64,000 bases of DNA from Planctomycetota bacterium. Lineage in GTDB: Bacteria > Planctomycetota > Planctomycetia > Gemmatales > Gemmataceae. Position 1 is the stretch's first letter. The number at the start of each line of letters is the position of its first letter. The notes under the pieces are model-generated. The model was not told where the DNA came from. It was given only the letters and a program-made list of their open reading frames with translations, and made no database searches. Positions 25,485 to 34,846 of this stretch are shown here, in pieces. Made by a program: the position numbers and the translations under genes. Location of the stretch: assembly GCA_016195405.1 (NCBI GenBank), contig JACPZP010000098.1:1-64000 (forward strand), written 5' to 3'.

Positions 25485-27871
25485 CTCATGGATGAGTCAA
25501 GCAGGGTGTCGCGCAATTCTTCGATAACACGGTTGGCGCCGGCGCACTTCTCGATCGTGATTTCCTGAGCGCCAAAGCGCACGCTGTAGAGCAAATCGAC
25601 GATCTGCCGCGGCGCGCCCGCGAGCCCAGCCGGGATGGATCGAAGCTCAAGCCGCGCCCTGGCGACTTCACTAAACTCGCGCGGGGTCTGGCCGGCGGTT
25701 GGCCGAAGCGCCAGCCGCTGCGCCAGCAGTGTCAGCAGATTCTCATACCAGGCAATATCCGGACGTGCAAACTCGCCGTTCGTCGAGCCATTCCGGCTCT
25801 TGAAGCCGGCAAAGGCCCGCCACTTGGGCCTGAACCGCCGCAACGCGAACGCCGCGCCGACGAGGCCGCCGACAACCAGCCAGGTGGACCACGATTTCAG
25901 CCGCGCGAGCAAGGCGCGTTGCGATCGGGCCTGGCGGTCAGCGGTGAAGTCGAGGACGAAGCTCCGCCAAAGCTGCGTCAGATCAATCCCATCGCTGCCA
26001 AACAGCCCCAAAGGCCCCAAGAGGCGTGACTCCTTCGCCGCCGCGCCCGGTGTCGGATCCAAGGTCAACCATTGCCATGCGTCGGTTCCGGGCGTCTTGA
26101 CGAGCGCTTGCACCCAGCTATGGGCGCTTTTCATGCGGACGCGGTATTCACCGTTTTCTCCCCCCTCCTGGCCGCGAAAGCCCATCACAATCCGCGATGG
26201 AATGCCCACGGCTCGCAACATCAGAGCCAAGCCGCCGGCAAAGCGCGTGCAGTGCCCCTCTTTCACATTCAAGAGAAAATCGACGGTCGGATCGCCCTGC
26301 TCGCGCCGGCGCAGGTTCAAGGAATAACCGTACTCGCCCGAGGACGAAAGGTGCGCGCACAAATACACGGCCGCGCGATGCTGATCCGCGACGGGAACCA
26401 AGCCGTTCTCATCCAACAGCCCCGGTTCGGAGGTCAAACCCGGCAGGCGCGGGATCAAGCTTCTAACCCACTGCGATATCGGCGGCGGCACGTCTTGCTT
26501 CAGCAACTGCTCGCGATAGCTCGCCAACAGATCGCGGGCGGCGGGCACAAGCTCGGAAGGGACCGCCGGATTCACAACCTGCCCGTAAGAGAAGAAAGAA
26601 TTCTCCGTTCCCCGCGCGCTCCGGAATGGACCCTTCGTAACGGACACTCCGCCGCCGATGACGCGCGCGAAGGTGGGTGACACCACCTTGTTCGTGCTGA
26701 CGATGTCCCAGCCGCTGGCGCGCTGAAAGTAGGGCTCGGCTGCGACTGCGTCGAGCTGCGGTCTTATGCCCAGGTCGATGTCCCTGCGCGGCGGATACGC
26801 AAGCGGCTTCGTGAATGCCAAGCCCTGGGGAACATAAAAAGTCAAGTAAACGCCGTCGGCAGCCAACGTCCTGGGAAGCGAGGGATTGCTCGCAAGTGAC
26901 TGGAAACTGGTTCGGATAGGCTCGAAGGTGTAGTTCTCCCACTTGCGCTTGCGCAGTGCCGAATACCAGTCCAGCCATTGGCCGTGATCGTAATAGTCGA
27001 GGATATTGACGAAATAGAGGGTGCTCGGAGACAGATTCGTGACCGGGCCGTCGATCGATTCGGCGGTCAGCTCAAAAGCGACGTCGTCGGTCAATTCCAC
27101 GGCGCCCGTGCTGGCCAAGTTGATGGTGTTTTCGATGCCGATGCCGACAGAGTAAGTGCCATTGGATAGCTTGTCAGGTTGCCAAGGATCGTTGGATTGC
27201 CGAGGCGCTGCCAGGAAGACACAGAAGCCAACGAGCACGACGCAGGCGCTCCACCGCACCACCTGCGCGAGGCCGCCTCTTCGCCAGGGAAACGTCGCCG
27301 CTGCGGTTGTGCGCTCGAACAGCGGCGCCCTTGAGGGGGCGGACGCTCCAAGGGCGGTCGCGCGCTGCCGCACGCAATGGTGCAGCGCGAGACACCAAAT
27401 CACGGCGGCCATGTACGCCGCCAGCAGCAGGCCAAATAGCGAATCCGACGAAAGGATGCAGGCCAGAGCGACCGCCATCAAACCAATGGCTTGCAAAGCC
27501 CAGAAATCACCGGCCCGCTTCGCCTGAAACAGCTTGAGCACCAACAAGACCATCAACAACGGGCCCAGGTAGGGCAGCAGCGCTGCCGGCCACGGCAGGC
27601 CCAGCTCGATGAAGTCCTTTTCCTCGCGCGGCATGTAGTAATACGCCCACGCTCCAATGGCGACCGCGACCACCAGCCCGACGACGTTGGACGCCCGCAA
27701 GCTGAGTTGGCGCCGCCCTTCGGCGAAGTAGGCCACCACAATCAGCACCAGCGCGCACGGCAGGACATAGCCCATCCATCCCAGGAAAAACAACTCACCC
27801 ACGGCCAGGCAACAGCAGGCCAGCGCCATGGTCGCGTAAAAACTCAACCGAAACGCGGTGTTGAGAGGCAT
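25466..27871 (-). CDS. TgpA-like membrane transglutaminase, copy 1
   Basis: The 801-residue protein starts with six to seven membrane helices (about 1-240, DUF3488-like). An extracytoplasmic region follows, and then a transglutaminase-like core with the Cys-His-Asp triad visible in VKEGHCTRFAGGLALML, MKSAHSWVQAL and LTLDPTPG. A last membrane helix (around residue 660) and a DUF4129-like cytoplasmic tail with QTPREFSEVARARLE complete the TgpA architecture. The ATG has CGGGAGAATCA upstream. It lies 60 bp behind a paralogue, and its first 365 bp are almost identical to that paralogue. Physiological substrates of TgpA proteins are unknown. Confidence 0.9.
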   Translation of the reverse strand: MPLNTAFRLSFYATMALACCCLAVGELFFLGWMGYVLPCALVLIVVAYFAEGRRQLSLRASNVVGLVVAVAIGAWAYYYMPREEKDFIELGLPWPAALLPYLGPLLMVLLVLKLFQAKRAGDFWALQAIGLMAVALACILSSDSLFGLLLAAYMAAVIWCLALHHCVRQRATALGASAPSRAPLFERTTAAATFPWRRGGLAQVVRWSACVVLVGFCVFLAAPRQSNDPWQPDKLSNGTYSVGIGIENTINLASTGAVELTDDVAFELTAESIDGPVTNLSPSTLYFVNILDYYDHGQWLDWYSALRKRKWENYTFEPIRTSFQSLASNPSLPRTLAADGVYLTFYVPQGLAFTKPLAYPPRRDIDLGIRPQLDAVAAEPYFQRASGWDIVSTNKVVSPTFARVIGGGVSVTKGPFRSARGTENSFFSYGQVVNPAVPSELVPAARDLLASYREQLLKQDVPPPISQWVRSLIPRLPGLTSEPGLLDENGLVPVADQHRAAVYLCAHLSSSGEYGYSLNLRRREQGDPTVDFLLNVKEGHCTRFAGGLALMLRAVGIPSRIVMGFRGQEGGENGEYRVRMKSAHSWVQALVKTPGTDAWQWLTLDPTPGAAAKESRLLGPLGLFGSDGIDLTQLWRSFVLDFTADRQARSQRALLARLKSWSTWLVVGGLVGAAFALRRFRPKWRAFAGFKSRNGSTNGEFARPDIAWYENLLTLLAQRLALRPTAGQTPREFSEVARARLELRSIPAGLAGAPRQIVDLLYSVRFGAQEITIEKCAGANRVIEELRDTLLDSSMSQRSSS

Positions 27872-27931
27872 TGATTCTCCCGCCGGCGCCCAGGGCCGCG
27901 TCCGCGGTTACGCAGTTACGCAGTTACTTGG

Positions 27932-30415
27932 TTACGCAGGTACGCTTCCGAGCGCGCTCCCCAGGGCGGTCCGCAGTTCCGTCACGGCCTGATGGGCTTG
28001 ATCGCTCGTCTGGGGCGTCGGCGCTTGGCCCCCGAAGCGAACGGCGTAAAGCAGATCGACGACCTGTTCGGGAAGCTTCGCAAGCGCGTCCGGAAGCGAG
28101 CGCCTCTGAAGCTGAGCGAAAACAACACGGCTGAATTCGCGCGGCGTTTGCCCTGGCGTCGGCTGGAGTTGGATCCGCTGAGCCAATAGCTGCAAGAGAC
28201 TGCGGTACCAGCTAATATCGGGTTCCGCGAGCTTACCGTTGGACGGACCCGCGCGCAGCCCAATGTCGATTCTGTTTCTCGTCAGCCAATAGCGCCGCAC
28301 GGCCAGGCGTCCCGTCGCCAGGACGCCCAAGGTGACACCCACGACGAGCCAAAACGACCATGAGCGCATCCAAGCGAGCAGGACGCGCTGCGAGCGGGCC
28401 TGGCGCTCGGCGGTGAAATCGAGGACAAAGCTCCGCCAAAGCTGCGGAATATCAATCCAATCCGCTCCAAAGTAAGCGCGCGCACGCGATTCGGCGGCGA
28501 TGGCGCCGGGCGTGGGATCAAGGACTTGCCAGTGCCAAAGTTCGGAGCCGGGCACTTTAACGAGCGCTTCGACCCAGCTGTGGGCGTTGCGCATGCGGAC
28601 GCGATATTCGCCGTTCTCTCCGCCTTCCTGGCCGCGAAATCCCATGACGATGCGCGATGGTATCCCGACGGCTCGCAACATTAAGGCCAGGCCGCCGGCG
28701 AAGCGTGTGCAATGGCCTTCCTTGACGTTCAAAAGAAAATCGACCGTGGGATCGCCCTGCTCGCGGCGGCGAAGGTTCAGCGAATAGCTAAACTCGCCGG
28801 ACGAGGATAAGTACGCGCACAGGTAAGTGGCGACGCGATAATGATCCTCGACCCGAATGCGACCGGTCTCATCAAGCAGGTTTTCTTCGAACGAAAGGCC
28901 CGGCAATCGAGGCAGCAAGCTCAACACCCACCGGACGATGGGATCGGGGAGTTCTTGACTGAGAAGTTGTTCCCGATAGGCGTCGTCCAAGGCGAACGCG
29001 GGAAACACATCCGGCTGGCTAAGTGGATTAACAACCTGCCCGTAGGAAAACGATGACGTTTCCGCGATTCTGGGCGCGTTCAGGGCGGCTTTCGATTTCG
29101 CGCCCTTCGCGGGAAACCTCGGCGCGGTGTTCACCGGCGTTGCACTCGTGCTGACAATATCCCTCCCCTTGACGAGCTGAAAGAACGAGTCCATTTTGCT
29201 CGGCTTTTCGTCGATGTAGGTGTCGAGCCCCAAGTCGGTGAGCGGGCGCGGCGGATAGCGGAGCGGCTTTCTGAACGCAAGATTCCCCGGGGGGACGTGA
29301 AACGTCAAATAGTAGCCGTCGTCGGACAGGGTCTTGGGAAGCGTCGGGTTGGCGAAGCTGGCGGAAAAGGGAGCCCGAATAGGGTCGGGCTTGTACACCC
29401 AAGTCCGCTCCCGTTGTCGCATGGCGAAGTACCAGTGGAGCCATTGTCCCTTTTCGTAGTAATCGAGAACGTCGACGAAATAGAGATTGTTAGGCGACAG
29501 ATTCCGCACCGGCCCATGAATGGACCGAGCAGTCATCTCAAAGGCGAGATCATCCGAAAGCTCAACGGCGCCGGTGTTGGCGAGGTTGATGGTGTTCTCG
29601 AAGCCGATGCCTACCGAGTAGGTGCCGTTGGAAAGCTTGTCCGCCTGCCAGGAGGTGTTGGACTGCCGCGGCGCCGTCAAGAACACGCAATAGCCGACCA
29701 CGACGATGCACGCGCTCCAACGCACTACCTGCCCCAGGCCGATTTTCCGCCACGGGACCCGCGCGGCCGCTCCGCTTCGCGCGAACAGCGCCTGAGCGGC
29801 AGCGGGGCTTGTTTGCCGTTGGGAGGCTTGCGGATGCAAGGTTTGCTGATGCAAGGTTTGCTGATGCAAGGTTTGCTGATGCAAGGTTTGCTGATGCAAG
29901 GTTTGCTGATGCAACGCCAGGTGATGCAGCGCAAGACACCAGATCACCCCGGCCATGTACGCCGCCAGCAGCAGGCCAAACGACGAATTCGACGAAAGGA
30001 TGCAGCCCAGAGCGACCGCCATCAAACCAATGGCTTGCAAAGCCCAGAAATCACCGGCCCGCTTCGGCTGAAACAGCTTGAGCACCAACAAGACCATCAA
30101 CAACGGGCCCAGGTAGGGCAGCAGCGCTGCCGGCCACGGCAGGCCCAGCTCGATGAAGTCCTTTTCCTCGCGCGGCATGTAGTAATACGCCCACGCTCCA
30201 ATGGCGAGCGCGACCACCAGCCCGACGACGTTGGACGCCCGCAAGCTGAGTTGGCACCGCCCTTCGGCGAAGTAGGCCACCACAATCAGCGCCAGCGCGC
30301 ACGGCAGGACATAGCCCATCCACCCCAGGAAAAACAAGTCACCCACAGCCAGGCAACAGCAGGCCAGAGCCATGGTCGCGTAAAAGCTCAACCGAAACGC
30401 GGTGTTCAAGAACAT
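27932..30415 (-). CDS. TgpA-like membrane transglutaminase, copy 2
   Basis: This 827-residue paralogue of the preceding gene has the same architecture: N-terminal helices, transglutaminase core (EGHCTRFAGG, MRNAHSWVEAL, LDPTPG), C-terminal helix and QTPREFSRVVFAQLQ tail. The linker after the sixth helix carries a run of LHQQT pentapeptides encoded by a 15-bp minisatellite, which accounts for most of the length difference. The catalytic core stretch around the cysteine is also nearly identical to copy 1 at the DNA level, while intervening regions have diverged. This is the upstream gene of the pair. Confidence 0.9.
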   Translation of the reverse strand: MFLNTAFRLSFYATMALACCCLAVGDLFFLGWMGYVLPCALALIVVAYFAEGRCQLSLRASNVVGLVVALAIGAWAYYYMPREEKDFIELGLPWPAALLPYLGPLLMVLLVLKLFQPKRAGDFWALQAIGLMAVALGCILSSNSSFGLLLAAYMAGVIWCLALHHLALHQQTLHQQTLHQQTLHQQTLHQQTLHPQASQRQTSPAAAQALFARSGAAARVPWRKIGLGQVVRWSACIVVVGYCVFLTAPRQSNTSWQADKLSNGTYSVGIGFENTINLANTGAVELSDDLAFEMTARSIHGPVRNLSPNNLYFVDVLDYYEKGQWLHWYFAMRQRERTWVYKPDPIRAPFSASFANPTLPKTLSDDGYYLTFHVPPGNLAFRKPLRYPPRPLTDLGLDTYIDEKPSKMDSFFQLVKGRDIVSTSATPVNTAPRFPAKGAKSKAALNAPRIAETSSFSYGQVVNPLSQPDVFPAFALDDAYREQLLSQELPDPIVRWVLSLLPRLPGLSFEENLLDETGRIRVEDHYRVATYLCAYLSSSGEFSYSLNLRRREQGDPTVDFLLNVKEGHCTRFAGGLALMLRAVGIPSRIVMGFRGQEGGENGEYRVRMRNAHSWVEALVKVPGSELWHWQVLDPTPGAIAAESRARAYFGADWIDIPQLWRSFVLDFTAERQARSQRVLLAWMRSWSFWLVVGVTLGVLATGRLAVRRYWLTRNRIDIGLRAGPSNGKLAEPDISWYRSLLQLLAQRIQLQPTPGQTPREFSRVVFAQLQRRSLPDALAKLPEQVVDLLYAVRFGGQAPTPQTSDQAHQAVTELRTALGSALGSVPA
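29833..29907. repeat. 15-bp minisatellite, five perfect units
   Basis: GATGCAAGGTTTGCT is repeated five times without mismatch (75 bp), and two degenerate units follow to 29937. On the coding strand it encodes LHQQT repeats in a transglutaminase linker. The unit length keeps the frame whatever the copy number. Confidence 0.95.
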
Positions 30416-30576
30416 TCGTTCACCCGCGGGCTACTCATTGCAATGGTGGATATAGGGGCGCGAAAGAGGCTATTATGGCCATGACACGGGGATTTGATCA
30501 AACCAAAAACCACTATCATAAACGACGCTGCCGATCCAAGATTTCTTCGGAACGATCCAACTTGCGCCGGCCTACC

Positions 30577-33500
30577 ATGACTTTCTTCGGCTTACTCTGC
30601 CGCAATCTGCTTTATCACCGGCGCGGTAATCTAGCGGTCTTTCTGGGCGTAATTCTCGGAACCGCCGTTCTGACCGGGGCCTTGCTGGTCGGCGATTCGC
30701 TCCGCGGCAGCTTGAAAAACCATGCCCTGGAGCAGCTCGGCTGGGTCGACCAAGCCATGGTCCCGCCGCGATTCTTCCGCGCCGCCCTAGCCGAAGAAAT
30801 CGCACCGACGAGCAGCCCCGTGCTGCTTCTGCAAGGCTCGGCCAAGTTCGGCGAGCGTCGCGCCGGTAAGGTGACGCTCCTCGGCGTCGACAAACGATTC
30901 TGGCGTTCAGGCGTCATGCCGCTGGACAGTGAATTCTGGCAATCCAACGAGCCCGAGGCGGTCCTCAATGCCACCCTTGCCCGGCAACTCCATCTCAAGG
31001 CCGGCGACGAATTCGACTTAAGCGTGCAGAAATCCGACAGCATGCCGCGCGAAAGCCTGCTCGGCAAACGCGGCTTCGACGACGTTCTGCAAACTGTGGC
31101 CGTCAGGGTACGTCTCATACTGCCCGATGATGGCCCGTCGGATGAAAGCCTGGCCGGATTTAGCCTCAAGCCGAGCCCGGAGCCGGTTCGCAATGTCTTC
31201 GTTCCGCTTCGGTTTCTCCAAGAAAAACTCGATCTGCCGGGACAGGCTAACGCTGTCCTGGTAGGCGAATTGCCCGCTACTTCAACATTAGCACTAAACG
31301 ACAGACTGAGGCTGGAAGACTGGGGCTTGAAGTTGCGGACGCCGGAGGATCGGGCCCGCGCACTCGCGAATTACCTGCAACCACATAGCAAACGTCAAAA
31401 ACAAGTTACCGAGATTCAAAGGATTCACTGGGATCGCAACCCCAACGCCAAGACTCCTTTTCGCGTGCCGGAGGAGCTTGCCCAGGCGCCCGTAGCCAAA
31501 GACGTCCTGCATCTGGACGATGTAGTCGCCTACTATCGCAAGCACCGCGATTACCTGAGCTTGGAAAGCGCCCAGCTATACCTCGATCCCGCCGTGGTTG
31601 ACGCCGTAAACGCGATACGCGAACAGCGCCCCGATCTCAAAATCTCACCCAGCCTCGTCTATCTGGCCGACAGCATTTCCGACGGCAACAACGAAGCGCC
31701 GTATGCCGTACTAGCGGGAGTGGAACCTTCCTCGCTTCGCTTTGTGGGCGACTCCGCTCAAGGCCCGCTCGGCGACGGTGAAATTGCCCTCGTCGATTGG
31801 GAGGACTCGCCGCTTCACCCGAAGAAACATGATCTGATCCGCGTGGAATACTACGCGCCCGACACTCACAACACGTTGAAGTTGGAAAAGCACCGGAAGA
31901 TGTTTTCCTTCCGCGGACTGGTGCCGCTCGAAGGCCCCTTCGACGATCCCGATCTAACGCCCGAATTCCCCGGTATCACCGACAAGCTCGACATGGGAAG
32001 TTGGGAGAATCCGCCCTTCCCGTACCATCCCAAACGCATCAAGGCGGCCGACGAGAATTACTGGAAGCGCTACCGTACAACGCCCAAAGCCTACGTCACC
32101 CTGGAAACCGCCCAAAAACTTTGGGGAAGTCGCTTCGGCAAATTGACCTCGTTTCGCATTTACCCTGGCGATGAAAAAACCGACAAGGTCTTTGCACAGA
32201 GTTTGTTGCAGGAATTGAAACCCGAACAGGGCGGCTTCGTATTCCAGCCGGTCAAGGAAATGGCCCTCAAATCAGGCGCCGGCTCCACCGACTTCAGCTT
32301 GTTATTCGTCGCTTTCAGCTTCTTTCTCATCGTGGCCGCGCTGCTGCTAATAGGGCTCTTGTTCCGCCTCAATCTTGAGAGGCGCTCTTCGGAAATCGGC
32401 GTCTTGATGGCGACGGGATGGGACCTTCGTCGGGTCCGGCGTTTGTTGTTGGGAGAAGGTTTGATCCTGGCGATCCTCGGCGGCTTGGTTGGACTGGCCG
32501 GGGCGATTATTTATGCAGAGCGAATGCTGGCTCTCTTGCGAAGAAACTGGCCCGGCGGTGAAAACCTGGCCTTCCTGCGTGTTCACGTCCAGCCCTTGAG
32601 CTTCGCGATCGGCTACGCGGCTTCGTTGGCAGTCAGCCTGTTGACGATCATGTGGGCGACGCGAATCTTGAGCAAGATGTCGCCCCGAGCGCTATTGGCA
32701 GGTGAGTCGTCCGACATCCTTCAACCGGAATCTACGCGCAGACGGTGGAGCACCTGGATTCTCGCGTGTTCTACCTTCGGCGCCTTCGGCTGTTTGGCCG
32801 CCGGTTTGGTATCGAAAGATTCCGAGGCCCAAGCCGGGAGCTTCTTCGGCAGCGGCGCCTTGTTTCTGACGACGAGCCTTGCCGGCTTATGGGGCTGGCT
32901 CAAGCGAACCGGCCGGCAGACTATGCCGCAACCATCGCTCGGCGCCCTTGGCATGCGCAACGCCGGCCGGCATCCGGTGCGCAGCTTGCTCACCGTCGGT
33001 CTGCTCGCGGCGGCAACGTTTCTCATCGTCGCCGTCGATTCCTTCCACAAGGAGGCCGGCGGCGATTTCTTCAAAAAGGACGGCGGCAGCGGCGGCTTTC
33101 CGCTTCTCGCCGAGACCGATATCCCCTTCTATCAGGACCTGAACAACCCCGCCGTCCGCGCGCAACTGAAGTTTCCCGACCAGCCTCGTGACAGTGAATT
33201 TTACCCCGCCCGCGTTCAAGCCGGCGACGACGCCAGTTGCTTGAATCTCTATCAGCCGCTACGGCCCAAGATTCTCGGCATCGGCCATCGCCTCATCGAA
33301 CGCGGCGGTTTTCATTTCAGCGCCAGCCTCGCAACGGATCAGGACGAAAAGGAAAATCCGTGGCGGCTCCTCGAAAAACCCACCGGTGACGACACGATTC
33401 CCGCCATCATCGACGCCAACAGCGCTCAGTGGATTCTGAAAGTTCCCTTGGGCGGCATCTATTCCGTCACCGACGAAAACGGCGAAAAGAAGAATCTCAG

Positions 33501-34110
33501 AATCGTCGCCCTCCTCGCGGAGAGCATCTTTCAAAGCGAGATTCTGATTTCGGAAGCGAACTTCCTGAAGCTCTATCCGCGGCAGGAGGGTTACCGCGTC
33601 TTCCTCATTGATTGTCCCAGCGATCGGACGTCCGCCATACAATCTGACCTGGGGAAGATCCTCGGTGATCAAGGTTTCAACGTCGTATCCACCGCGGATC
33701 GTTTGCGAGCTTACTTGGCCGTAGAAAACACCTACCTAGCGACCTTTCAAGCATTGGGCGGTCTCGGCCTCTTGCTCGGCGCTCTCGGCCTGGCGATCGT
33801 GCTTCTGCGCGGAGTCTGGGAGCGACGCGGCGAGTTGGCGCTATTGCGGGCGCTTGGATTCGCCAAGGAACGGCTTGCCTGGCTGGTGCTGGCGGAGAAT
33901 CTGTTTTTGCTGATGCTCGGCCTCGGGGCAGGAACGCTGGCCGCCTTGTTGGCCGTCGCCCCGCATTTGTTAAGCAGCGGCGGTGACGTGCTTTGGCTGC
34001 GGCTGATCGTGTTGCTCGGCTTGGTAGCGGTCGTTGGCCTAGCCGCAGGGATGGCGGCCATCGTCGGGGCGCTGCGGACCCCGCTATTGCCCGCCCTGCG
34101 TCGCGAATAG
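30577..34110 (+). CDS. Large FtsX/MacB-type ABC permease
   Basis: From ATG 30577 (MTFFGLLCRNLLYHRRGNLA) the protein has 1177 residues. It starts with one helix (about 18-40), then a long extracytoplasmic region (about 41-570). A three-helix FtsX bundle (about 570-710) contains ERRSSEIGVLMATGWDLRRVRRLLLGEG. Further helices, a second outer domain and a second FtsX bundle (about 1055-1170) with WERRGELALLRALGFAKERLAWLVL follow. These stretches are the coupling helices of LolCDE/MacB-type permeases. No ATPase gene is adjacent. Such permeases work as mechanotransmitters or lipoprotein extractors; the role here is unknown. Confidence 0.85.
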   Translation: MTFFGLLCRNLLYHRRGNLAVFLGVILGTAVLTGALLVGDSLRGSLKNHALEQLGWVDQAMVPPRFFRAALAEEIAPTSSPVLLLQGSAKFGERRAGKVTLLGVDKRFWRSGVMPLDSEFWQSNEPEAVLNATLARQLHLKAGDEFDLSVQKSDSMPRESLLGKRGFDDVLQTVAVRVRLILPDDGPSDESLAGFSLKPSPEPVRNVFVPLRFLQEKLDLPGQANAVLVGELPATSTLALNDRLRLEDWGLKLRTPEDRARALANYLQPHSKRQKQVTEIQRIHWDRNPNAKTPFRVPEELAQAPVAKDVLHLDDVVAYYRKHRDYLSLESAQLYLDPAVVDAVNAIREQRPDLKISPSLVYLADSISDGNNEAPYAVLAGVEPSSLRFVGDSAQGPLGDGEIALVDWEDSPLHPKKHDLIRVEYYAPDTHNTLKLEKHRKMFSFRGLVPLEGPFDDPDLTPEFPGITDKLDMGSWENPPFPYHPKRIKAADENYWKRYRTTPKAYVTLETAQKLWGSRFGKLTSFRIYPGDEKTDKVFAQSLLQELKPEQGGFVFQPVKEMALKSGAGSTDFSLLFVAFSFFLIVAALLLIGLLFRLNLERRSSEIGVLMATGWDLRRVRRLLLGEGLILAILGGLVGLAGAIIYAERMLALLRRNWPGGENLAFLRVHVQPLSFAIGYAASLAVSLLTIMWATRILSKMSPRALLAGESSDILQPESTRRRWSTWILACSTFGAFGCLAAGLVSKDSEAQAGSFFGSGALFLTTSLAGLWGWLKRTGRQTMPQPSLGALGMRNAGRHPVRSLLTVGLLAAATFLIVAVDSFHKEAGGDFFKKDGGSGGFPLLAETDIPFYQDLNNPAVRAQLKFPDQPRDSEFYPARVQAGDDASCLNLYQPLRPKILGIGHRLIERGGFHFSASLATDQDEKENPWRLLEKPTGDDTIPAIIDANSAQWILKVPLGGIYSVTDENGEKKNLRIVALLAESIFQSEILISEANFLKLYPRQEGYRVFLIDCPSDRTSAIQSDLGKILGDQGFNVVSTADRLRAYLAVENTYLATFQALGGLGLLLGALGLAIVLLRGVWERRGELALLRALGFAKERLAWLVLAENLFLLMLGLGAGTLAALLAVAPHLLSSGGDVLWLRLIVLLGLVAVVGLAAGMAAIVGALRTPLLPALRRE

Positions 34111-34120
34111 ACCATCCTTC

Positions 34121-34205
34121 GTTTAGCCCCGGTTCGCAGAACCGGGCGGGGCAGCGTCCCGTTATTGGATTCCGTCCCTCCCGGTTCTACGAACCGGGGC
34201 TAAAC
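34121..34205. repeat. GTTTAGC-tipped palindromic repeat
   Basis: Arms 34121-34146 and 34180-34205 are 26 bp with one mismatch. Each arm contains its own palindrome (CCGGTTCGCAGAACCGG). The element fills most of the gap after the FtsX-type gene and could also act as a terminator. Confidence 0.9.
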
Positions 34206-34242
34206 GCGGACTTGACCGTCACACGAAAAGGAGTGAATTTCA

Positions 34243-34797
34243 ATGGATAACAAAATGTGGCTCGTCTATGCCGTGCTCGCCGGGCTCTGCTGGGGCACCT
34301 ACGTTCCCTTCATACAACAAGGCATCCGTGGTCTTTCCGGCAATTCGCTTGGTTCCTTTCTTTGTGTCGGCGTCGCGTATTTTCTGATCGCGATTCTTTA
34401 TCCCGTGGCCATGTTCATGATGGAAGAGGGAAATCGGCCGAGTTGGACCGGCTACGGCATCACCTTCGCCACTCTCGCCGGCGCCGCCGGCGCGCTCGGC
34501 GCCCTCTGCGTCATCCTCGCCAACCGCGGTGCCGGCGACAATCGCCTCTACATTGCCCCCATCATCTTCGCCCTCGCCCCGGTGCTTAATACGCTCATCA
34601 GCCTTGTCTGGCACGCCAGTCCCGTCAAAGGCGCCTTTCACTTTGGCTTTGTCATGCCCGATTGGAAGCTGTTCCTGGGCGTCGTCTTGACCGGCATCGG
34701 CGCCGCCCTGGTTCTCTACTCGAAGGAAGAAACCGAAAAAGCCGCCAAAGGAACGTCTCAGAAAGCCGCCGCCGCCGTGGCGCCGAGCCAAAGATGA
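34243..34797 (+). CDS. Small multi-pass membrane protein, EamA/RhaT-like half
   Basis: AAAAGGAGTGAATTTCA precedes the ATG. The 184-residue protein has five hydrophobic helices. Its N-terminus (WLVYAVLAGLCWGTYVPFIQQG) resembles drug/metabolite or sugar transporters of the EamA/RhaT/GRP type, which normally have ten helices. It is thus about half the usual size, as in dimeric small transporters. The C-terminal tail is Lys/Ala rich (EETEKAAKGTSQKAAAA). Function is unknown; the assignment is by topology only. Confidence 0.6.
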   Translation: MDNKMWLVYAVLAGLCWGTYVPFIQQGIRGLSGNSLGSFLCVGVAYFLIAILYPVAMFMMEEGNRPSWTGYGITFATLAGAAGALGALCVILANRGAGDNRLYIAPIIFALAPVLNTLISLVWHASPVKGAFHFGFVMPDWKLFLGVVLTGIGAALVLYSKEETEKAAKGTSQKAAAAVAPSQR

Positions 34798-34846
34798 CTG
34801 CGCCTTTCGCACGCGGTTTCCGCTGAGTAATCGGAGGACCAATCCG

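Noticed and set aside
29833-29937. Possible CRISPR array
   Set aside because: The 15-bp units are directly adjacent without spacers and are in frame inside a gene, so it is a minisatellite.
29305-29939. Small frames across the minisatellite in other phases
   Set aside because: They are translations of the repeat in other frames (CISKP, DARFA types) and overlap the transglutaminase gene.
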